11,535 nt of DNA from Elusimicrobiota bacterium (GTDB lineage: Bacteria > Elusimicrobiota > Elusimicrobia > FEN-1173), in NCBI GenBank assembly GCA_003158755.1, contig PMLF01000053.1, positions 4,069-15,603 on the forward strand. Direction: 5' to 3'. This document shows, one piece after another, positions 7,249 to 11,535 of the stretch. The stretch's first letter is position 1; each line of letters starts with the position of its first letter. Both the position numbers and the translations under genes were made by a program. The notes under the pieces are model-generated. The model was not told the DNA's origin and made no database searches. It worked only from the letters and a program-made list of their open reading frames with translations.

Positions 7249-8421
7249 TTGACTCTTGTGCACAACAAAGTCAGAGACATTTTAGAGGACGTCCGACGTC
7301 GGGGAGACCCGGCGGTGGCCGCGGCGTTGAAGCGGTTCGACGGGGTGGACCTGCCGCCCGCCCGGTGGCGGGTGAAACCGTCGGAACTTGAATCCGCCCT
7401 CGGGCGGATCACGCCCGAACGCCGGCAGATCCTCTCGGAGGCGGTCAAGAACGTCCGCCGGTTCCACGAGGCGGAGCGGCGGCGGGTCGTCAAAGATTGG
7501 TCGGAAACCCGCAAGGGTGTCACCGTCGGACAGCGGGTGACGGCGGTGGACGCGGCCGGGCTCTACGTTCCTGGCGGGCGGTTCGCCTATCCGTCGACCG
7601 TGATCATGACCGCCATCCCGGCCAAGGCCGCGGGGGTCAAGCGCGTCGTCATGGTGACGCCCCCGCGCCACCTGACCGATGAGGTGAAAGCGGCGGCGTA
7701 TCTGACCGGCGTGGACGAGGTCTATCAGATCGGTGGCGTGGCGGCGGTGGGCGCCTTGGCCCACGGTACCCGCACCGTGAAGGCCGTGGATTTGATCGTG
7801 GGTCCCGGCGGCGCCTGGGTCACCGAGGCCAAGCGGCAGGTGTTCGGTCTGGTCGGCCTGGACGCCTTGGCGGGCCCGAGCGAGATCGTTATTATTTTTG
7901 ACGGGTCCGCGCCGGTTTCCTTTGCCGCCGCCGACTTGATGGCCCAGGGCGAGCACGATCCTCTGGCCCGCGCCACCTTGATTTCGACGGACGCGGAGGC
8001 CTTGAAGGCCGTCCGCGCCGGAGTCGATCCTCGTTTCCGGGCCCAATGCCGCTTCGTGAAGGCCCGCGATTTGAAGGACGCCGCCGAGCGGTCCAACACG
8101 ATCGCACCGGAGCATCTCTCGTTGATGGTTCGAAACCCGAAGGGGCTCCTCCCATTGATCCGCCACGCCGGGGCCATCTTCCTGGGCGCGTGGTCGCCGG
8201 TGGCGGCGGGGGATTATTGGGCGGGGCCTTCGCACGTCCTCCCGACAGCTCGGAGCGCCCGGTTTTCGTCGGGGCTTTCCGTTCAAACTTTTTTGAAGCG
8301 CTCGTCCATCATCGGCGTCTCCGAAGCCGCGATGAAAAAAAACGCCCGCCGCGTCGCCGTCCTCCCCGAGGCCGAGGGATTGACCGAGCACGCGCGGTCA
8401 CTGAGGGTCCGCCATGGCTGA
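7249..8421 (+). CDS. hisD: Histidinol dehydrogenase, apparently N-terminally short
   Basis: Catalyses the last two NAD-dependent oxidations of L-histidinol to L-histidine. It is 390 residues from TTG 7249, or 387 from GTG 7258. Key residues are present: zinc ligands Q233 and H236 in AQGEHDPLA, the catalytic E288-H289 in IAPEHLSLMV, D322 in AGDYWAGPSHVLPT and H381 in LTEHARSLR. The NAD region has AGLYVPGG and GPGGAWVTEAKRQV, where the family usually has GPGNAYV. The protein opens at VRDILEDVRRRGDPAV, which corresponds to about residue 30-40 of typical 430-residue HisD, so the first helix of the standard fold appears to be missing. No ATG start or Shine-Dalgarno is visible, so the true start is uncertain. 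It overlaps hisB by 8 bases. Confidence 0.94.
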   Translation: MTLVHNKVRDILEDVRRRGDPAVAAALKRFDGVDLPPARWRVKPSELESALGRITPERRQILSEAVKNVRRFHEAERRRVVKDWSETRKGVTVGQRVTAVDAAGLYVPGGRFAYPSTVIMTAIPAKAAGVKRVVMVTPPRHLTDEVKAAAYLTGVDEVYQIGGVAAVGALAHGTRTVKAVDLIVGPGGAWVTEAKRQVFGLVGLDALAGPSEIVIIFDGSAPVSFAAADLMAQGEHDPLARATLISTDAEALKAVRAGVDPRFRAQCRFVKARDLKDAAERSNTIAPEHLSLMVRNPKGLLPLIRHAGAIFLGAWSPVAAGDYWAGPSHVLPTARSARFSSGLSVQTFLKRSSIIGVSEAAMKKNARRVAVLPEAEGLTEHARSLRVRHG

Positions 8422-9046
8422 CCGCCACACGCTCCGCGTTCGGAATACCAAGGAAACCCAGATCGCCCTGTCGTTGTCCCTGGACGGCAAGGGGGATTAC
8501 AACGTCCACACGACGATCCCGTTCCTGGACCACATGCTGGAGCTCTTTGCCAAGCACGGTATCTTCGACCTGGGCGTTAAGGCCAGGGGCGACACCCACA
8601 TCGACGACCACCACCTGGTGGAGGACATCGGGATCACCCTCGGCGAAGCGCTCTCCGAGGCCCTGGGACCCAAAAAGGGCATCACCCGCTACGGACAGGC
8701 TTTCCGCCCGGAGAAGGATGCGGGCAAGGGGAAGGCCCTGACGACCATGGACGAAACCTTGTCCTACATCGCCTTGGACCTTTCCGGCCGACCCCATTTC
8801 GACTGGAAGGTGAAGTTCACCGTCCAGAATAAGGCGCCCTTTTCCTTCGAGCTCTTGGAGGACTTCTTCCAGGCCGTCGCCATGAGCGCGAAAATGAACC
8901 TGCACATCAAGTTATTGCAGGGACGCAACAACCACCACATCGCCGAATCCATCTTCAAAGGGTTCGGCCGGGCCCTTTCCATGGCGACGGCCATCGATCC
9001 CCGCCGCGCCGGCACCCTTCCCTCCACCAAAGGCACCCTGACCTGA
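8414..9046 (+). CDS. hisB: Imidazoleglycerol-phosphate dehydratase, monofunctional
   Basis: A 210-residue enzyme that dehydrates imidazole-glycerol phosphate in histidine synthesis. It forms a Mn-dependent 24-mer in other bacteria. Visible signatures are TTIPFLDHMLELFAKHG (33-49), the first metal motif DDHHLVEDIGI (64-74), the second metal motif NNHHIAESIFKGFGRAL (172-188) and the LPSTKG end (202-207). There is no fused histidinol-phosphatase domain. It is 10-15 residues longer than usual. The extra residues lie between RYGQA and MDETL (about 97-111, containing PEKDAGKGKAL), where the family normally runs almost directly from RxG to PMDEaL. The ATG at 8414 has GAGGG about 6 bases upstream and overlaps the hisD stop. 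It is the last gene of the run; the expected hisH/hisA do not follow. Confidence 0.97.
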   Translation: MADRHTLRVRNTKETQIALSLSLDGKGDYNVHTTIPFLDHMLELFAKHGIFDLGVKARGDTHIDDHHLVEDIGITLGEALSEALGPKKGITRYGQAFRPEKDAGKGKALTTMDETLSYIALDLSGRPHFDWKVKFTVQNKAPFSFELLEDFFQAVAMSAKMNLHIKLLQGRNNHHIAESIFKGFGRALSMATAIDPRRAGTLPSTKGTLT

Positions 9047-9135
9047 ATCCATCGAAGTTCAGTCCCGGAGGAATGTCTTTTTCAAGGGCCGGACGTTGGA
9101 ATCGTTGAGGGACACCTTGACGACGTTTTTCCCAT

Positions 9136-9157
9136 GATATCCGCATTTCGGGATATC
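9136..9157. repeat. Inverted repeat in the hisB-cassette spacer
   Basis: GATATCC (9136-9142) pairs with GGATATC (9151-9157) around an 8-base loop, with no T-run after it. It sits in the 235-base spacer between the hisB stop and the cassette edge. That spacer shows no convincing gene and becomes AT-richer after about 9160. It could be an operator-like palindrome or a weak transcript-end hairpin; the function is unknown. Confidence 0.4.
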
Positions 9158-9289
9158 CGGCTATTGGCCATGTTTTGCGAAGAAAACAGATGGAAATTCT
9201 GTGATATAACGCGAATTCTCCGGAGGATGGTATTACGGAAGGACAAACCGGCGGAAAATGGAGTTTGCGGTCAATCAATCGTTGGGCTA

Positions 9290-9318
9290 TTGACACCATC
9301 TGAGTCTGTATTTACAAT
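9290..9318 (+). promoter_or_regulatory. brnT promoter, near-consensus sigma-70, probably leaderless
   Basis: A perfect -35 TTGACA (9290-9295), a 17-base spacer and TACAAT (9313-9318) as -10. A start 7 bases after the -10 falls at about 9325, which is the A of the brnT ATG, so the transcript may have no leader; no Shine-Dalgarno is visible before brnT. It lies wholly within the cassette, so the genes do not depend on an outside promoter. Confidence 0.85.
9307..9316. promoter_or_regulatory. Candidate BrnA operator overlapping the -10 box
   Basis: TGTA-TT-TACA is an inverted repeat that covers the first bases of the -10 element. BrnA antitoxins are ribbon-helix-helix proteins that repress their own promoter in characterised systems, and such dimers often read short TGTA/TACA half-sites. 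Assignment is by position and symmetry only. Confidence 0.45.
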
Positions 9319-9324
9319 ATATTT

Positions 9325-9609
9325 ATGAGTGACATCCGCTTCTTCTGGGATCCTGCGAAGAATAGGGTGAACGCTAGAAAACACGGCGTTGACTTTGAAG
9401 AGGCGCGGACCGTCTTTTATGACCCAAACGCAATCCAATATCTTGACCCCGACCACTCTGAGGAAGAAGAACGATTTATTCTGCTGGGGCTAAGCGCCCG
9501 GAGAAACATTCTGATCGTATGTCATTGTTATCGGGAGAAAGACTCCCTTATTCGAATTATTTCAGCTCGGAAAGCCGATAAATCGGAAAGAGTAAATTAC
9601 AGGAGGTAA
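9325..9609 (+). CDS. brnT: BrnT family ribonuclease toxin
   Basis: A 94-residue toxin of the BrnT family (RelE-like fold), known in Brucella to cleave RNA and stop growth under stress. The family pattern is complete: FFWDPAKNRVNARKHGVDFEEARTVFYD (6-33), then ERFILLGLSARRNILIVCHCYREKD (49-73) and the basic C-terminal RIISARKADKSERVNY motif (77-92). Nothing is truncated, so the toxin is probably active. It lacks a Shine-Dalgarno and may be read from a leaderless RNA, while brnA has a perfect one; that would favour antitoxin synthesis. The last two Arg codons (AGG AGG) double as the brnA ribosome-binding site. Toxin-first order is normal for this family. Confidence 0.95.
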   Translation: MSDIRFFWDPAKNRVNARKHGVDFEEARTVFYDPNAIQYLDPDHSEEEERFILLGLSARRNILIVCHCYREKDSLIRIISARKADKSERVNYRR

Positions 9610-9617
9610 GGCCAATT

Positions 9618-9896
9618 ATGAGAACCCACTATGACTTCGCAGGCATGAAAGGACATCGTAACCCGTACATTAAATTCCTGAAACAGTCGATTACAATCCG
9701 ATTGGAAAAAGACACGGTTAACTACTTCAAGGAGCTTTCCCCTCAGGTTGGTATGCCCTACCAGAATCTCATCAACCTATATCTTCGAGATTGTGCCTTG
9801 AATCATATAACCCCTCATTTCAATTGGTGGAGCAATCGCCCAACAAGTCGGTCCAGCCGACGACCACACGCACAAACCGCGCGAGGTCGCGGCTGA
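9618..9896 (+). CDS. brnA: BrnA family antitoxin with attC-encoded C-terminal tail
   Basis: A 92-residue antitoxin that binds BrnT and represses the operon. The N-terminus has the toxin-contacting HYDFAGMKGHRNPYIKFLK segment (4-22). The ribbon-helix-helix DNA-binding domain follows: strand SITIRLE (24-30), helices DTVNYFKELSPQV and MPYQNLINLYLRDCA (46-60). BrnA proteins normally end soon after LRDCA. Here residues 74-92 (RPTSRSSRRPHAQTARGRG) are read from the attC site, and the TGA stop at 9894-9896 lies inside its stem. This adds a basic, Arg-rich tail. AGGAGG at 9601-9606 gives a strong ribosome-binding site 11 bases before the ATG. The domain identity is clear; the effect of the tail is unknown. 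Confidence 0.93.
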   Translation: MRTHYDFAGMKGHRNPYIKFLKQSITIRLEKDTVNYFKELSPQVGMPYQNLINLYLRDCALNHITPHFNWWSNRPTSRSSRRPHAQTARGRG

Positions 9897-9911
9897 CCTT
9901 TGTCGTTCAGA
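9838..9911 (+). other. attC-like integron recombination site
   Basis: The R'' box is GCCCAAC (9838-9844). After a short spacer, CAGCCG (9854-9859) and CGACC (9861-9865) pair with GGTCG (9885-9889) and CGGCTG (9890-9895). This gives an 11-bp stem with A9860 bulged. A further GGT (9850-9852) can pair with ACC (9896-9898), leaving C9853 bulged. The two extrahelical bases 7 apart, the unpaired central spacer (9845-9849 against 9899-9904) and the terminal CAA/GTT-type pairing match attC architecture. R' is G/TTCAGA (9905-9911), with only the GTT conserved because the rest belongs to the neighbour. The 19-base terminal loop (9866-9884) is within the family range. Confidence 0.72.
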
Positions 9912-9995
9912 GCCAGGAGCTAAGCCTGTCAGAGGAGTTCAAAAGGTTCTCCGAGCTTGCCCGTGTTTTTTGTTCGTGGGTGCCAATGCCATGGC

Positions 9996-11426
9996 TCATT
10001 CGATCCGCTTGATGGTTTGGATGAAGTAGCCGACGGTTCGGCGCGGGTTGTCGGGGCGTTTTTGCGCGAGTTCGTCGTAGGCCCGCTGGACCTTTTCCCT
10101 GCCGTATTCCTCCTCCAATGAAATGAACCTTTCCACGGCGTCCGCGTCGGAGTCGGCGTAGACGAGGGCCGCGCACTTTTGCGCCCGGGCCAACTTTTCG
10201 GCCCCGTGGCGTTTTTCCAGGTCCGTCCAGGCGCGGTCCAGGGCCGCGGGGTCGTAGAACGGTTTGGGCGTGTAGGTGTTGGGGAAGCGATCTTGGATGG
10301 AATCCAGGTCGTTGGGGGAATACTCCACGTCGACGAGGTTCGAGCGGCGGAGGTCGGTCGTGCCGTCGGTCACGACCCACACCGACACCCCGGTTTGTTC
10401 GGCGATGGACTTGGCGGAGAGGCACCACCGCGGCCTGGAACGGGAGGCGGCGGAGTATTTCCGGTTGATGAGGAGCATCACTTTCCCCGACAGCGTCAGC
10501 TTCCGGCACCAGCCCCAGGACCAATACTCCGGCGGAAGCCCCACACTATCGCCCGTCGATGGGACTATTTCCACGTCGGCGTCTTGGTTGATGTGGGGGG
10601 TGAACCGGATCAGGCCGAACCTGTTTTGCAGCCTCCTCAAGACGCGGTTGATCTCGTCCCGGGCGAAGATCGGTTTCAAGTCCGTCAGGCCCAAGCTTTC
10701 GATCAAGGGGTCGTAGGACAGCTTGAAGGACGGCTGCCCTCCTCCCGCCATCAACAGGTAGAGATAAACGTCGAAGGGGCGCTCCGAACTGCTTTTCGTC
10801 AAGGCTCCGAGGGGCGAGGGATTCGTCAGGAACGAGAGAGGCACGCGGGCCGCGATGTTTTCGGCGGGGACGGGAATGCGGGGGATCCGGGCGATGTCGG
10901 CCAGGACTTGGCCTGCGACGCCGGGGTCCCGGACCAGGAGGTTCGCCTCCACGTTTTCTGTCAAGGCGGCTTCGGTCCAATTGCTGGAGCCCACGATCGC
11001 GACCAAGCCGTCGATGACCACCGCTTTGGCGTGCAGGAGCGCCGGGCCGGAGCTGATGAAAACGTCCACCCCCCGATCTTGGAGGAATTTGGCGGCGGTC
11101 AGGTTCCGCTCCGGCTCGGAAAGGAGGGATTCATTGCCCCCGGGGTAGCCTCCCTTTCCGTTCAAGACCACCTCCACCCGAGCTCCGCGCGCCCGGGCGG
11201 CGGAGAGGGATTCCGCCAAACGGAGCGTGGGCGAATCGGCGCGATCGCCCGCGAGGTTGAAGAGGTATTGGCAGACCGTGACCGATTGCGTGGCTCGGTC
11301 GATTTCGGCCAGGACGGTCGTGAGGTACTCCGGGCCGGAGACGAAACGGACCGGGGAGGCGGCGGCGATCCCGGCGCCGGCGGGGGAGAGGATGAGGAGG
11401 AGGGGCCAAAGCGATCGCTTCGTCAT
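9996..11426 (-). CDS. Exported single-HKD phospholipase D-like protein with winged-helix-like C-terminal half
   Basis: A 476-residue protein read leftward. A signal peptide is likely: MTKRS, a hydrophobic run (about 6-22), then AAASP as a possible cleavage site near 24. Residues about 28-180 are a PLD-like domain with one HKD motif: H132, K134, D139 and GSSN at 146-149. Single-HKD members act as dimers and include the nuclease Nuc, so a nuclease or phosphodiesterase role is likely. The rest is unusual. About 233-290 looks like a winged helix (DEINRVLRRLQNRFGLI, then a strand pair). About 310-372 looks like a second one (SAKSIAEQTGVS, then DLRRSNLVDVEYS). About 401-456 is a duplicated helical module, followed by a short VGYFIQTIKRI end. 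The gene converges on hisB across the cassette and has the GC-rich character of the host genes. Confidence is high for the PLD part and moderate for the rest. Confidence 0.85.
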   Translation of the reverse strand: MTKRSLWPLLLILSPAGAGIAAASPVRFVSGPEYLTTVLAEIDRATQSVTVCQYLFNLAGDRADSPTLRLAESLSAARARGARVEVVLNGKGGYPGGNESLLSEPERNLTAAKFLQDRGVDVFISSGPALLHAKAVVIDGLVAIVGSSNWTEAALTENVEANLLVRDPGVAGQVLADIARIPRIPVPAENIAARVPLSFLTNPSPLGALTKSSSERPFDVYLYLLMAGGGQPSFKLSYDPLIESLGLTDLKPIFARDEINRVLRRLQNRFGLIRFTPHINQDADVEIVPSTGDSVGLPPEYWSWGWCRKLTLSGKVMLLINRKYSAASRSRPRWCLSAKSIAEQTGVSVWVVTDGTTDLRRSNLVDVEYSPNDLDSIQDRFPNTYTPKPFYDPAALDRAWTDLEKRHGAEKLARAQKCAALVYADSDADAVERFISLEEEYGREKVQRAYDELAQKRPDNPRRTVGYFIQTIKRIE

Positions 11427-11434
11427 TTCGGTCC

Positions 11435-11440
11435 ATCATA
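11435..11440 (-). promoter_or_regulatory. Possible -10 box for the PLD-like gene
   Basis: On the minus strand TATGAT lies 8 bases before the ATG and would start RNA within a few bases of the start codon. No properly spaced -35 was found; TTGCAA upstream is too far away (about 27 bases). No clear Shine-Dalgarno precedes the gene, which would fit a near-leaderless transcript. Weak evidence. Confidence 0.25.
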
Positions 11441-11515
11441 ACCAAAATCGTTGTAACCGTCGCTAGTGTTGCAAAATTGGCGGGCGGGCGAATTTGAAGG
11501 TTCCGGGCAAATAAA

Positions 11516-11535
11516 ATCCCCCTCCATCCCCCTTT
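11516..11535. repeat. Tandem ATCCCCCT motif at window edge
   Basis: ATCCCCCTCC (11516-11525) is followed directly by ATCCCCCTTT (11526-11535), a period of 10 bases. The window ends in the motif. Similar C-run motifs often form one arm of dispersed palindromic repeats in environmental genomes (CCCCCTTT...AAAGGGGG), but the other arm would lie outside the window. Confidence 0.4.

Larger units (their letters stand above)
9282..9905 (+). mobile_element. Solitary integron-type gene cassette carrying brnTA
   Basis: The left edge is a perfect GTTRRRY core, GTTGGGC at 9281-9287, cut after the G. The right edge is an attC-like site whose R'' box, GCCCAAC (9838-9844), is the exact reverse complement of that left core. 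This is the match expected when a circular cassette is opened at G/TT. The right-hand R' box retains only GTT (9905-9907) before diverging into flanking DNA, as expected for an integrated cassette. Base composition differs visibly: bases 9601-9660 have 28 of 60 G+C, against 41 of 60 for 8641-8700. One toxin-antitoxin pair with its own promoter fills the interval, a common cassette cargo. No integrase gene or second attC is visible. Confidence 0.72.

Noticed and set aside
5815..7263. Long minus-strand open frame (482 codons) opposite murA
   Set aside because: It mirrors murA codon structure in GC-rich DNA, shows no domain signature and is His/Arg/Gly/Pro-rich, as antisense shadows are.
9205..9287. 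A second attC immediately left of the cassette ending in GTTGGGC
   Set aside because: I found no R'' box and no stem pairing with the bases before 9281; only the core site matches, so a secondary insertion site is the simpler reading.
9134..9328. Plus-strand frame of 64 codons upstream of brnT
   Set aside because: No recognisable domain and no good ribosome-binding site; it overlaps the brnT promoter and cassette edge.
9791..10012. Frame of 73 codons reading SPNKSVQPT through the attC site
   Set aside because: It overlaps brnA in another frame and crosses the cassette edge; it is best seen as a translation of attC, not a gene.
10179..11441. Long plus-strand open frame (420 codons) opposite the PLD-like gene
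   Set aside because: The minus frame has a signal peptide and a complete HKD motif; the plus frame has Gly/Arg/Val-rich shadow composition and no motif.
1..11535. tRNA, rRNA or CRISPR array
   Set aside because: No cloverleaf with T-loop sequence, no rRNA core motif and no regularly spaced direct repeats were seen by reading; no RNA search tool could be run.

Overview
The window is GC-rich bacterial chromosome carrying mostly conserved housekeeping genes. The taxon cannot be fixed from the sequence. The gene order rho - rpmE - prfA - prmC - murA - hisD - hisB, a LysM/M23 envelope peptidase and MurA suggest a free-living, peptidoglycan-bearing, probably Gram-negative bacterium. Deltaproteobacteria-like or Elusimicrobiota-like uncultured lineages would fit, but this is inference from gene order only.

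Bases 1-2141 hold the 3' end of rho, an exported LysM-LysM-M23 murein peptidase, a strong hairpin/T-tract, a type-B (cysteine-free) bL31 gene with an unusually long basic Pro/Ala tail, and a textbook intrinsic terminator. Bases 2154-2303 form a dense cluster of perfect hairpins with no coding potential, lying between that terminator and prfA.

Bases 2331-9046 look like one co-directional transcription unit: prfA (RF1), prmC (RF1/RF2 glutamine methyltransferase), a GT39/ArnT-like membrane glycosyltransferase, murA, hisD and hisB. Most junctions overlap or abut (ATGA overlaps at prfA/prmC and at the glycosyltransferase/murA boundary; an 8-base overlap at hisD/hisB). It joins translation termination, envelope synthesis and histidine synthesis. 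HisD appears N-terminally short and HisB carries a small insertion.

Bases 9282-9905 are the most striking part. This AT-richer island carries a BrnT toxin / BrnA antitoxin pair with its own near-consensus promoter, and has the anatomy of a single integron gene cassette. A GTTGGGC core sits at its left edge, and an attC-like folded site at its right edge has the exactly complementary GCCCAAC R'' box, an 11-bp stem and bulged bases. No integrase is visible, so this would be a solitary cassette dropped into the convergent gap between hisB and the next gene.

Bases 9996-11426 on the minus strand encode an exported single-HKD phospholipase D-like protein. Its C-terminal half looks like two winged-helix domains plus a repeated helical module, an odd combination. 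The window ends in a tandem ATCCCCCT motif that may be the edge of a dispersed repeat.
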